Under the pieces are notes generated by a model. That model was not told the origin of the DNA. It made no database searches and worked only from the letters and a program-made list of their open reading frames with translations. From assembly GCA_022747635.1 (NCBI GenBank), contig JAKTNV010000005.1, forward strand, positions 87,349,469-87,413,468: a DNA stretch of 64,000 bases. Reading direction: 5' to 3'. Positions 12,131 through 22,540 of this stretch are shown piece after piece (the stretch's first letter is position 1; each line of letters starts with the position of its first letter). Source of the stretch: Hetaerina americana (Eukaryota > Arthropoda > Insecta > Odonata > Calopterygidae). A program made the position numbers and the translations under genes.

Positions 12131-12185
12131 TGCAGTACACCGACGTTTCGAAGGCTGACTCTGCCATCGTCTTCAGGGTGAAGTG
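12131..12185 (-). ncRNA. Hammerhead ribozyme-like motif (best example)
   Basis: On the minus strand the order is CACC (helix I, left), CUGAAGA core, a 20-nt helix II with GGC/GCC pairing, GAA, ACGU (self-complementary helix III), C (cleavage-site nucleotide), GGUG (helix I, right). CACC and GGUG pair fully, and every invariant position of the CUGANGA...GAAA plan is present. A C is unpaired at the base of helix II. The tiny helix III is characteristic of ribozymes in Penelope-like elements, which are thought to act as dimers. Activity is inferred, not shown. Confidence 0.7.
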
Positions 12186-12209
12186 CTTCTTCCTGAAGTG
12201 CTTGTGTGA

Positions 12210-12258
12210 CTTCACCCTGAAGACGATGGCAGAGTCAGCCTTCGAAACGTCGTTGTGC
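12210..12258 (+). ncRNA. Hammerhead-like motif, second arm
   Basis: Mirror copy of the minus-strand motif in the other arm. Core CUGAAGA (12217-12223), GAAA (12244-12247), ACGU helix III and cleavage-site C (12251) are intact. Helix I has one mismatch in the first four pairs because the right side reads GTTG instead of GGTG. Confidence 0.55.
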
Positions 12259-12416
12259 TGCAACCTGACCCGGTGGGAAACCTGAGAGAACTTCTTGAAC
12301 AAAAAAGAATAGCTTGATCCAATGAGAGTTTCAATTACTATGCTTCTCAAGCTAGGTAGTATTTTATCGTATTTCATTCTCAACAAAATTGGATTTATTA
12401 TGGCTTCTAATGGGTA

Positions 12417-12890
12417 ATGACTGTATCTCCAGGGATCATTGTTAATAATGTGAAGGAATACAATGGTTATATTTTTGGAAGCCTAATATTTAATAAATAT
12501 AAACAAAACAAAGTGTCTGCGTTTTTTGAAAAAGAGAAATCAAAGTTGAATGTTGCAATAGGAGTTCATAAAATAAAACAGGTGGAAGAGTTTACATATC
12601 TCGGAAGTGTTTTGGACCACAATGGTCAAAGTAGTAGGGACGTAAGTAGAATAATGGCATTAGGCAAAGAAGCTTTCACAAGGAGGGAGTTGATTTACAG
12701 GGACGTTGAGTAAGGTAGTGGTAGGATGTGTGCAGAATTGAAGAAGGGCGTATTGTAGTTAGTTGAAATAAACATAAACAATGCGAATTGTCGGATTTCA
12801 TCTTGTTAGGTGCGGCTAAGACGTTAATAGCTGTTCTGCCTGTATCCAGTTAAAAACTACCTTAAATAGACTAAGATCAAAAATACTAAA
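12417..12890 (+). pseudogene. RTE-like LINE 3' end, internally deleted
   Basis: A 98-codon plus frame (12417-12713) contains VEEFTYLGSVLDHNGQS and ALGKEAFTRRELI, matching the reverse transcriptase block at 56663-56977. The downstream YG-ETW module is missing: sequence jumps to a 3' tail near 12825-12870 (AGCTGTTCTGCC, then AAAAACTACCTTAA), which is the reverse complement of the tail at 56173-56220. It is therefore a 5'-truncated copy with an internal deletion of the last coding part. Confidence 0.75.
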
Positions 12891-14399
12891 CGGTATTTTG
12901 CCTTTTTTTTAATATCGACGCTTTCTCAGTTGCCTCTGGGGAAAGAAGAGTTCGTAAATCGCCCCAATAGTTTTGATTTCTTACGTATCGTCTGGGATAA
13001 AGTCACCTAGACCAAAATTAAGTCAACTTAAGAATGCATAGCGTTTCTCAATTTCTCCGACCGTGAAGAAGGTTTAAAATCCAGTTGCTAAACATATATA
13101 TCTATTTTTCCTATGCAACTGTAGTGGTGGCCGCAATAATTTTGCCTCTGGTTTCAACCTTCCCGTGGAATGTGCGAATTCACTCGTTGCTTTGGGCTAC
13201 GGGATTCCTTGGTATTTAAGCGGTCCTCATGAGACACTTGAAATCGTATCCGTCAACCAGACCCGTTCATGTAATGTAACATTTCAAAGAGAATTTAGGG
13301 ATTGCAACACGGTCACTTGTGGAAAATACCCCTGCCGAAGTTAACCGAGGGTTGAGGACTTGACAAAGTAAGAGGTTGGCATTATCTAGTGAAGAGAAGG
13401 AGAGGGACCGAATGGGAGCATGTGTAACTTGCCAACGAGTGAGATCATTGCGTATTAGACAGAATTATAATAATAAAATGAGTCATTCAATTGAGATACA
13501 TTATGTGGTATAAAGCATTGATATTGGAGGACATAATAACATCCGCGAGTTTTTTTTTCCAATGAATATATACCAAATGTTTTAAGCGGCCTGTGTAACC
13601 AAATGCGTTACAACAGAGAAGTCACCGCGTAGCCACGACCGTGAGTGATCCTGACTAGAGATTTAGCCAAACAGGGCAACAGGCCGAAAAGACATCAGTT
13701 GTCAACCGTGAAAAATAACAAGATACGTGAATCACAGGTTTCAGACAGTAGGAATAACAAGGAGTACCAAAATATCTTGTACCCAGTCTTGTTTTCGCCG
13801 CAATCGACGGATATGAAATCTAAGTGTTGACATTCAGCCCAAATAAACAAAGCGTTGCTATGGGTTAACATAATGAACTTGAAAATATTATGAAATTTTA
13901 AGAATCCACCCAAAAATGAAATTAAGCTTTACGAACGTACTCGTTCGCATTTGATTTAATAGCGGGAATAATTATTAACAATATATTTATCGAAAATTTT
14001 TATAGTAATCAATTCATTTAAGTTAATTAATTGATTAGACTAATTATTTTGTCTCAATTTCGGAAATCTCCTCAGCGTAATAACTCGACATCGACATTCC
14101 CTTTTTTATTTGTTTGTTTTAAAAACAAACCGGTATATTGTTTAAGTAAAAGCAAATTCTCCTGTTCAATTAGTGGTCCCAAAGTCGATATCTAGCTGAC
14201 TTGCTTTCTCGTATGATAAAACGACACATTTTCCACATTTAATTGAAATTCTTAGGAAAATTTTAAAGATAATACATGTATATTCGATAAATGCTCGCTT
14301 TAAAGTATACGATAGGAAATAACAGCTGGGGGCAGCTCGTTTATCCATTTCAATGGAGGGGAAATCCTAATTGCTAAACTAGGCAGCCACTAGACGTAT
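12891..14399. other. No feature recognised
   Basis: AT-rich DNA with short frames of no known family. A small perfect hairpin, GTTTGTTTTAAAAACAAAC, lies at about 14113-14131. Confidence 0.5.
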
Positions 14400-14417
14400 A
14401 ATATATATATATATATA
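14400..14417. repeat. Short (AT)n
   Basis: Nine AT units, directly before the 3' end of a minus-strand SINE. Confidence 0.9.
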
Positions 14418-14426
14418 CTCATTCAA

Positions 14427-14600
14427 ACACAAAAATCCGCCATATGGCGAACGAACATTCATTCAAATAGAAATAGATATAAGAAAAGGGATAGGAAGAC
14501 ATATAAAAGACGAACATAGGAGAGGTGGGGAAGGCGGAATCGAGCAGATCACAAGCGCACAAATATTTCCTTGACTTGAATTCTTGAACTGAACTTCTAT
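14427..14600 (-). repeat. SINE body, family D, headless copy
   Basis: On the minus strand it reads TTCAAGTCAAGGAAATATTT, GATCTGCTCGATTCCGCC, TTCCCCACCTCTCC and a tail with CGCCATATGGCGG. The same series occurs at 53155-53290 (minus) and 53328-53475 (plus), where a tRNA-like head precedes it. The head is missing here. Confidence 0.7.
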
Positions 14601-14606
14601 TTCCGT

Positions 14607-14619
14607 GTGTGTATACATA

Positions 14620-14687
<68 letters not shown>

Positions 14688-14718
14688 CATTATGCATATA
14701 TATATTATATATATATGC

Positions 14719-14789
<71 letters not shown>
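14607..14789. repeat. (TA)n-(TG)n-(TA)n microsatellite
   Basis: Mixed array: TA to about 14666, TG to 14687, then about 95 bases of TA with few interruptions. It abuts the SINE copy before it. The YIYIYI and CVCVCV frames on both strands are translations of this array. Confidence 0.95.
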
Positions 14790-14792
<3 letters not shown>

Positions 14793-16120
14793 GGAAATGT
14801 TGTAGCATGCAATCTAGGATAATGTAGCAATTTAACCAGCGTTCTGCAAATTATATCACGTTATACTGTACCCATCGATTACTCATTTTGTGTTAACACA
14901 GTTGTAATTGGTTTTAACCCAAGTAATATTATTGTTAATTTGAAATCAATATAAATCATTGCGTTTACAATCAAGCACAACATACAGGCTGTAGCTATCT
15001 TTTAGTCAAATTCTGAGTCAGCCTGAGCTTTTCTCGGCCACTCAATAGGGCTTCCGCAAATGAAAGTTCACACTAGTGTATTCATTGACAGCAAGCTACC
15101 GGGTTGTTAAGAAATAATTGAGGTAAATTTTAAAGATTAACGGTACATGCCTTTTCACATTGTTGTATCCCAACCAATATTACGTTTCGTTTTTTCTACC
15201 ACAGTGAGACAGCTTTTTTTGAATGTGCCTGAGCAACTGTATTTCCACTGGATTTTCACTTAAATTTCTACCGATGATCAGATCCTAAACACTTGAATCG
15301 TATTGTCCATAATGAAGCCTAAAACAACGCGGTACAATCATTAATTTATTTTATTTTAAAATCATAGGCCGCTTCTAAAATTATGCGTAGACAATTTGCG
15401 ACCACAGCTCCAATAGGACGGTTTGATTTCAGTCATCTGTGCGAAGGTGATCCTGGCGGTGTGTCCGTGCGGTTCCACGATTGACTCCGTGATCATCGAT
15501 CGAGGATATCCGCCGGGGTCAAAACGCGGAGAAGAGAGGAATGCGAGGCGAGCACCAAAGGGAGTGGAACTGCAAATGGTGGTCATCAAAACGTGAGCCG
15601 TGAACGAAAGAGATGCGCAGCAGTTTCGTCCACACGACATTCTATTTTGTTGATTAAACATTCAATCGTAAAAAAAAAACAATAGTGAAAGGAGAAAGAG
15701 CGTGGACCGATTCCGGAATCCATTCTGGATGCGTATTTTTTTACGACCGTTTCCGATGCACGAGGCCTCCTGCATTAATCTAGCTCGATCTTTTTTTTTA
15801 AAAAAAAAAAGTTTTCATTCGTGATCACACTCATCAAGGAATCATTAGTTTTTCATCACTAATGTCATGTTTCATAATTCAAAATGAATTTCGCAACAGA
15901 TGCACTTCAACAAAAATGCCCATGCTACACTGAAGAGGGAAATCTTGTCCATTATTTAAAAGGATATGGAAATTTTTAGGAATGGACAAGTTTCGACTAG
16001 TAACGGTACCGTTGCTTTTGGTAACCTTCATCTCTCACCAGACCTCTGTTGAAGTTTCAGCTATATCCATCGCTTGGTTTCATTTTCATAGTCGATTGAA
16101 GCAACAAACTTTTGTTTCCT
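14790..16120. other. No feature recognised
   Basis: Contains a 99-codon minus frame (15362-15661) with no recognisable domain, and a T9/A11 homopolymer inversion near 15792-15811. Confidence 0.45.
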
Positions 16121-16129
16121 TAGAAAGTT

Positions 16130-17250
16130 AGAAAAATTGAGTTCCGTGCGGTGATCACGAACTTCTATTTATAAGGTTTCATACCGAAAGAGATCCAAGC
16201 CGGGTTGGATGAAGTTCATGGCAAATCTACTCCCGTGTTTGCGATTGTTTACAATGGGGTAAACGAATTTAAACGTGGCCGTACATCCACAAATGATGAA
16301 CATCCTTCGGAACGTCCAGTGGAAGTGACTTCATCCGAAATGATTGACAAAATCCATGATATGGTTTTGAGTGATCGACGAATCAAAGTCCACGAAATGG
16401 CTTAGGCCACAGACATATCACGAGGCAATGAATTTTCAATTTTGTGCGAAAAATGGAGGGTGAAAAAACCTTGACAAGATGGGTGCCGCGTTTGCTCTCA
16501 GTGGAGAATAAACGCATTTGTGTGACCGATTCGGAGGCTGATTTGGCGCTTTTCCGTCGCAATCCTGACGAGTTTATATATCGACTGTGGACGAAACATG
16601 AACACACTGCTATCCTCTAGAGACGAAGGGATAGTCGAAACAATGCATTTCTAAAGGCGATCCGGCTCCGAAAAAGGCGAAGGCGGTGAAATCGACCGGC
16701 AAGGTGACGGCCGCTGTGTTTTGGGATGTGCGCGGAATCGTTGTGCATCGATCACTTGTAAAACGGACAAATGATAAATAGAGAGCATTGTGCGACGTTA
16801 TTGCACCGGTTGAGCGAAGAAATCAAAAACAAGCGTCCTCATTTGGCAATAAAAATGTTTTTCCACCAAGATAATGCAATGGGTGCCCACCTGCGCAGTT
16901 TCGATTGGAAAAAATGTGAAATTAACGTTCGAATTATGACAACATCCATCTTATTCCCCAAATTTGGCTCCCCGTAACTTTTTTTTATCTCCAAACTTGA
17001 AAAAATTGCTCAACGGAAAACGATTCCCTTCGAACAAGCAGGCATCGCCAACGCGGATGCCTTTTCTGAGGACCTTCCGAAATCCTACATTTTGGAAGGT
17101 TTAAAAAAGTTGGAGAAACGCCGGGAAAAGTGTATCGAGCGAAAGAAAAGATTTTGTTTGAAAAAAATCTGCAAAAACGAATTGTTTTTTTTTTTAATTT
17201 ATCTAAAGGCCTCGTTGGAAGATCCACGCACATTAATTCAAAAATGTGAA
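16130..17250 (+). pseudogene. mariner transposase pseudogene (nearly full length)
   Basis: Segments follow mariner transposase order: helix-turn-helix part with GLDEVHGKS and VNEFKRGRTST (16205-16300), EVTSSEMIDKIHDMVLSDRR (16320-16380), RVTDSE-like (16520), DEFIYRLWTKHEH (16570-16605), VFWDVRGIVVH (16718-16750), FFHQDNA (16858-16880) and a final NLAP-FFLSPNLKK block (near 16965-17005). A mariner transposase cuts and pastes its element using a DD34D catalytic triad. Here the first catalytic Asp (TVDETW block) is lost in a rearranged stretch, the middle Asp remains (HQDNA), and the third position reads Asn. At least four frame breaks make it inactive. Terminal inverted repeats were not resolved. 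Confidence 0.85.
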
Positions 17251-17329
17251 ATGTGTACCACATTACACATTATTAATTTACCTCATTACGCATTAGGCTA
17301 ACACTATTAGTATTACTTGGGAGAAGCAT

Positions 17330-18110
17330 TTAAAGCAGCTTTTGGATGCACACAAAACTTAACACCCCTAAATTTTCCAGCATCGACGAGCAACGCAGAA
17401 CCTGACACCGTAAACTATGATGAAACCATTCTACTACCTCCTTTCATTTCGTACAAGATACGTTTCCTCCACCGCCTAACGCCCTCTCCTCTATTAGAGT
17501 CTTCAACATGCCATTGACGGTCAACGTGCTCTGCATTCATCTTTCCTGAATCCCTTGGACTTCTCCAAACAATCCCCTCTCCTCCCTCGTCCCCATGCCT
17601 CCGTTAATTACTCCTTTTCTGCACACCTATATTTCCAACCCCTAAGCCTAATATCTTTCTTAAATGGCTAAGTTTTCTAGCTGCATAAAACCACGCTTTA
17701 AATTAAAGTTATCGCTATTTTTTCCTAAATTCCTTACTCGACTTATCAACTCCCTCCTAGCGGTATCTGCTTCCAAGATGCAATTTCTCGTCTTATTTCC
17801 CTACTCGTAATTTGATCATTTTGGAGCAAAAAACATCCAAAAAAGATAAACTTCCCCACCTGCTAAAGTTAATGAGTCTTATTTTAATATTTGTCTTAGG
17901 TTTCTTCTTTCTCAAAAACCGCATTAACTTTTTTTTTATTCTCATCCCATACCTATCGCACTGACTCTCCAATTCCAATCAGTAATATTTACAACCAAGT
18001 TTCATCATCCGCAAACCTAATTGATTTTATGAATTTCCTACAGATTTTCATTCCAATCTCCAATACTACATACCTCATTTAACATATCCTCCACATAACA
18101 GTTGAAAATC
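17330..18110 (-). pseudogene. RTE-like LINE reverse transcriptase relic
   Basis: Minus strand, same segment order as 56173-56985: TTGACGGTCAACG near 17513, the 'tccctcctagcggtatctgc' stretch near 17750, and then a 61-codon frame (17793-17978) with CDRYGMRIKKKLMRFLRKKK, which corresponds to CDRYEMKININKTKVMRFSR of the better copy. Truncated and decayed. It begins just after the mariner relic. Confidence 0.75.
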
Positions 18111-18873
18111 GAAGGTAGCACTAATGTACACCCTCGTCTCACCCCTCTTCTTTACCCTGTCGACATCTACATGAATACGCCGCGATCCACCAAAAATGTG
18201 CGTGGGACTGTCCATCCCGGCTCTCTTTTCGCCACTACAACCTCAGAAGTCCGAGACAATTATAGGTGGGCAAGCAATATTGCAAAATTAAAGTTTTAAT
18301 GATGTAAAAATAAAAACTAAATGATCAGGAATACCCCATTTGGTCAGAATATGGTATCCCTCGTACTTTTTCTGTCATCGCTCATTTTCCTCCTATTCGT
18401 GATAAGATACCATTACGTCACGACTTCGTATGATAATCGTAAGAACACTTCACTACTTCCAGCGCATTCGGCATATCCGCACTTCCTCTGTCATCTATAA
18501 GCAACCCGTTTTCAATTTTCAACATTCAGAACGCAATGAGGGGCGTTTAATCACATCCGGATTCTCGTCATCGATACGTCTGTGGTATAGAAACCGCAGT
18601 GCATAGTGGCATCTGGAAGTGGGCATTTGAAATATCCCCTCTCGCATTCCGAAATTAAAAGCAAGTATCGGAGTTACGTATGACAGGCGGATGACTTCCA
18701 GCACCGATGACCAGAGCTTGCCAAGAAAGATATGAGATGATAAAACGCTTTCAATTCAAATCGATTCCCGACTTATGTTCTAATTCGAAAGGGCGTCCCA
18801 GAAAATGATGAATTTTATATTTTCTATCTAAAAGATGGCTCTAATAGAAAATTTGGAATGTTCTGATATTACT
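18111..18873. other. No feature recognised
   Basis: Short frames on both strands, none with recognisable domains. Confidence 0.5.
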
Positions 18874-18917
18874 ACATATATATACATATATATATATTTA
18901 TTTATTTTTATATATAC

Positions 18918-18979
<62 letters not shown>

Positions 18980-18990
18980 ATACACACACA
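18874..18990. repeat. (TA)n microsatellite with (CA) tail
   Basis: TA dinucleotides interrupted by TACATA and TTTATT units, ending in CACACACACA. Confidence 0.95.
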
Positions 18991-19503
18991 CACAAACACT
19001 CAATTATACAACCTGTTTTCCGTTTATTTACATTGAAATATAATCCTTCACCTAAAATATTTTTAACACATCATCCTTAGTATATCAATATAAATACTGG
19101 TTTGTCGCGGTCCTTTATGTTTCTCTATTCAGTGTTGGTTCCCTCTCACCCCATGCCTGAGAGCTCCTCCGTTTTATTACGTCCTTCTCAACTTGTTTGC
19201 TATGCCCGCTGGTCCCTTGGTCTTCTTTTGCAGGATATTCCGTTCTATTATGATTATAATTAATCCATTGTGCCTCAAGGTGCGTTCAATCCATATAGTT
19301 CATCTTTTCTGCAGTTCTCCTCACGGTCCTTTCTTCTTCTGATCTCCTACATACTTCCTCGTTCCTCTCAATTACTCTGTCCATTTTATCTTCAGCATCC
19401 TCTTCCTCAGCACCAAATTTCAAAGTTCCCTTCTATTCTGCGCCGGTCCACTTTTGATGGTGCCAAGCCCCTTATAAAAGTTTCGACGAACTGCTTCCTT
19501 CAC

Positions 19504-19675
19504 TGAATAAATGAACTTGGTATTTTTTACTTAAAAAACCTTTTTCATTATACTATAGGTTTCGATGCATAGCTGACATCATCAGGTATTATAGTATTAT
19601 TTGTGAAAAAATCCCAAATTTATTTATTCAGGGATTTTGAACTTTCACAAAGTAGAACCTCAAAACATCGAATTC
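19504..19675. mobile_element. Small insertion with target-site duplication and hammerhead-like core
   Basis: The 12-base AACTGCTTCCTT occurs at 19489-19500 and again at 19676-19687, flanking this 172-bp segment, which is the mark of an insertion event. Inside, CTGAATAAATGAACTTGG (19503-19520) and the reverse complement of a similar stretch at 19614-19631 form imperfect inverted ends, and a minus-strand hammerhead-like core lies between them. No coding sequence fits inside, so it must be non-autonomous. Placing it with Penelope-like terminal repeats is inference from the core. Confidence 0.6.
19545..19600 (-). ncRNA. Hammerhead-like motif
   Basis: On the minus strand CUGAUGA (19579-19585), a 15-nt helix II region, then GAAA (19560-19563). 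All core letters are canonical. Helix I and helix III are weak as I draw them, so it may be a decayed or differently paired copy. Confidence 0.5.
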
Positions 19676-20139
19676 AACTGCTTCCTTACTTGCAACTCCA
19701 GGTTCTTTGAACTAATTATTTGCCTCTTAACCATGAACGACTTCATAGCTAGAGCAATTCTTCGTTCGATGACGGTCTAACTTCTTCCATCCCAAGTTAC
19801 ACTGCTGCCAGATGTAGATGAAGGATTCATTTGAATTGATCTATTTTAATTCCTCGGATTGCGAAGTCGGCCTTAATACTTATTCTTTTTAATTGAAATG
19901 ATTTGCGTTTTCTCATTGCTGACGCTTTTGTAATATTCCCGGCCCGGTAATTGGTCCATAGCATTCAGAGTCCTCTAGCGTTCCTGCTACTGCAGCGAAC
20001 CCGAGTGTGTTAATTTCTTCACCATTCGCCACGAGTGTGAGTCCATTTCTTCACCAGCATGTCTTTGATAGAATTAAATGATATTTATTTCATTTCAAAT
20101 GAAATATAAATGAATTCGTTTCAATGCAACGATTTCAGA

Positions 20140-20240
20140 GTGTAAAAATCATTCTCCTTGACCGGGATTCGACCCTGGATCCCTCAATGTCCGGCCGAGT
20201 GCTTTGGACAATTAAGCTATCGAGGCGTCCTCTTAAAAAC
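20140..20240 (-). repeat. tRNA-like SINE head, family D
   Basis: Minus strand: CGCCTCGATAGCTTAATTGT (A-box region) and GGGTCGAATCCCGGTC (B box). The head matches that of the family D SINE at 53328 (CCTCGATAGCTCAACCAATT). The tRNA-like cloverleaf is only partial and the SINE body is not clear beyond it. Confidence 0.65.
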
Positions 20241-21400
20241 AGAAATTTTGCATTGATATAGATATTAGCGGATGATTCTGTTAAAAGTTCCTTTTGTAGC
20301 ATCTCCCGCAGTTTCTTGGAAAATGAATTCATACTTGCAATTTGTTAGTTTTATAAAAATCAATAATGCAAATTGAAATTCAGCTCTACCTAATTTAAAT
20401 AGTGGCAAAAACTGTGAGTCTTGGAATAGTAAGAACAATACCACATAACTTCTTTGCCGTTGGCTAAAGTAAACAATACCAGACGCTACTTGTTGAAAAA
20501 ATGGCAAAATTTTGTAAAATCCCAACTAAAAGTTATTTTTGTAATCGATGTCGAACAATCGGTACCAGTCGGTTATCAGTCAACAGCGCCCTAACCTGAT
20601 GATATCCTAACAGGGGGCCAAACTGGTCATTGGACGTTGAGTTTTTGCAAAGTTTAGCTCTAATTACCAGCATCTAATCATTTTCCTCTGCATCATGTTG
20701 ACGGGAAATGCTGCTAACCTACCTAATTTCAACCTACTGTCCGGCCATTCATTTGATTCCTGAATGAAACAGGGGATAGCGAAGATAGGAGTGGATTTAA
20801 AAGCGGACCGATAAACTCCTTCGACTTTAAATGACTTTTGGGAAATAGGATCCGCACCCGCGCAGAAACGTTAAAAAGTCGCGAGGGGGAAATCTTATTT
20901 CTCGCGGTCATGTTGGTAGGAGCGCCTGATGGGACGATGGGACGGGAGGGAGGGTGGATGAGTGTTTGTGGGGAGGGGGCTGGGGGTTTTGAGAGTCACG
21001 CAGGGACGGGGGATGAATTGATGGATGGATATGGCTCGTCTTGGGTTACCTCCGCCTCCCCCCCCCTTGGCCTACGATACAGGTTCCACCCCAATCACGT
21101 AGCGATCCCTCGCGCTCATCTCTTGATCGGCCACTGTGATGGATTGATTGATGGACGGACGGATTCCACGGGACATCCTCCTTTAAGATGAATATGCACT
21201 TCGAGATACCATATTCAGAAGGCAAACAATGTTTATGGCAAGGACTGAATTCAATGCTTAGCATAGAAGTAAAGATAAGTCAGCGGGGAATTGAAAAAAA
21301 ATCAGTTTGGCGTACGGATGATCAAGATTTAGTTTGCCAGTCAGGCAAGGGGTTGTGGATCCCTGGTGGTGGCTGTGAATATTTGCTAAGCGTATTTGAA
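20241..21400. other. No gene recognised; GC-rich stretch 20840-21170
   Basis: A 117-codon plus frame (20838-21191) runs through G-rich sequence without a recognisable domain. It contains a C9 run at 21057-21066. Another 84-codon plus frame (21188-21442) leads into the LINE relic that follows. Neither has support as a host gene. Confidence 0.4.
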
Positions 21401-21404
21401 GGTC

Positions 21405-22115
21405 ATTGCGATAGGTGCAGGATGATAATCAATGTAAGCTAAACAAAAGTTTTTTAGTTTTCAAGAAAGAGAAACGCTAAGCTAGAAGTTAAAAAAGGGA
21501 GGGTTAAAACTAGAACAGGTGCAACAGTTTATGTATCTCCGAAGTGTTTTGGACTAAAATAGTCAAAGTAGCAGAGACATACGGAGATGAATTGCGTTAG
21601 GCAAAGAAGCTTTCATTAAAAGGAGGAGGGGATTGATGAGTAAGTTGAGTAAGGACGTTACGAAAAGATTCATCTAAACTTTCGAATGCAGAATAGTATG
21701 TTGCGGTGCGGAAACATGGTCATTGAAGCAGAATAATGGGTGTAGATTGGAGGATTTTGAAATGCGGAGGTGAAGAAGAATGTTGAAGGTGAAATAGATC
21801 TACAAGAAAACAAATGAGAAAGTGATAGGTATGACGGGGGAGGAGAGATGAGTGTTAAGAGAAATCATGAGGCAGGACAAATGAATGCATAGCGTTTTGA
21901 TGGAGTGTTGAAGACTGTGATAGAGGGGAGAATGCTAGGCGAACGGGGAAGGGTAAAAGTAGGATAGGGATTTTGGACGGTATGGAGGGAGGAAGAAAGT
22001 ATGCAGAGATGAAGAGAGGTTTTGTTATAGGGTAGGATGTCGGGTTGTTTTTAGGCGAAGCTAAGAAATGTGGTGTTATTCAGTCTGTGCCAATTTAAAA
22101 CCGACCATAAATAAT
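21405..22115 (+). pseudogene. RTE-like LINE 3' half
   Basis: Plus strand, in changing frames: CDRCRMIINVS (21410-21440), QQFMYLRSVLD (21520-21553), RQRSFH/RRRGLMSKLSKD (21600-21655), CCGAETWSLKQNNGCRLEDF (21700-21755) and GRMLGERGR near 21945. This is the full C-terminal series of the element at 56173-56985 plus its 3' tail (AAAACCGACCATAAATAATA near 22090). Single-base indels break every frame. Confidence 0.8.
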
Positions 22116-22256
22116 ATACCATGAAATAAAAGAAGTCAAATGATCATATACACTTATTGTTCCCATAATTTTGTAAATAAGCAATTATAATACTGGATCC
22201 ATGTTTGTGATAGCAAACTTTAGCTCCACAACTGCTTTAAATTAAAAACATTAATA

Positions 22257-22305
<49 letters not shown>
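22257..22305. repeat. (TA)n microsatellite
   Basis: About 24 TA units, 140 bp after the LINE 3' tail. Confidence 0.95.
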
Positions 22306-22308
<3 letters not shown>

Positions 22309-22425
22309 TATATAGAAAATGACTCTATTTACATATTTTCTGCATTCATCATTTATCTTACGCGCCTCATTCATCCAACGTGATACAAAATCAATAATCT
22401 TAAAAAGCAATTTGTCACAGATTCA

Positions 22426-22426
<1 letters not shown>

Positions 22427-22490
<64 letters not shown>

Positions 22491-22540
22491 TATATACATA
22501 TATATATATATACATATATATATACACACATATATATGAT
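22427..22540. repeat. (TA)n microsatellite
   Basis: TA array interrupted by TATG and TACA units, ending with a short CACACA. Confidence 0.95.

Larger units (their letters stand above)
12094..12299. repeat. Inverted-repeat unit, Penelope-like terminal-repeat type
   Basis: Two imperfect arms (12094-12183 and 12210-12299) are reverse complements around a 26-nt centre. Each arm carries the same hammerhead-like core (annotated separately), so the unit is two copies of one short repeat joined tail to tail. Penelope-like retroelements are known to have terminal repeats in direct or inverted arrangement that contain hammerhead ribozymes. No polymerase gene is present. The frames on both strands across it (12088-12285 plus; 12036-12386 minus) are nearly identical because the sequence is palindromic. 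Confidence 0.75.
19130..19880 (-). pseudogene. Probable LINE reverse transcriptase relic
   Basis: Pyrimidine-rich plus strand whose complement resembles the decayed C-terminal reverse transcriptase stretches elsewhere in the window, but no diagnostic residue block survives in one frame, so this is a weak call. It is split by the small insertion at 19504-19675. Sequence before and after that insertion appears to continue one element. Confidence 0.4.

Noticed and set aside
14419..14827. Several frames of 66-129 codons reading [12 protein letters not shown] and THTHTH (also at 18835, 22319, 23872, 33446-33966, 42830, 43282, 46175, 54639, 55910)
   Set aside because: They are translations of (TA)n, (TG)n and (CA)n microsatellites.
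15362..15661. 99-codon minus frame as a host gene
   Set aside because: No recognised domain, no splice or start evidence. Kept only as unresolved sequence.
20597..20625. CCTGATGATATCC near 20598 as another hammerhead core
   Set aside because: No GAAA partner at a suitable distance.
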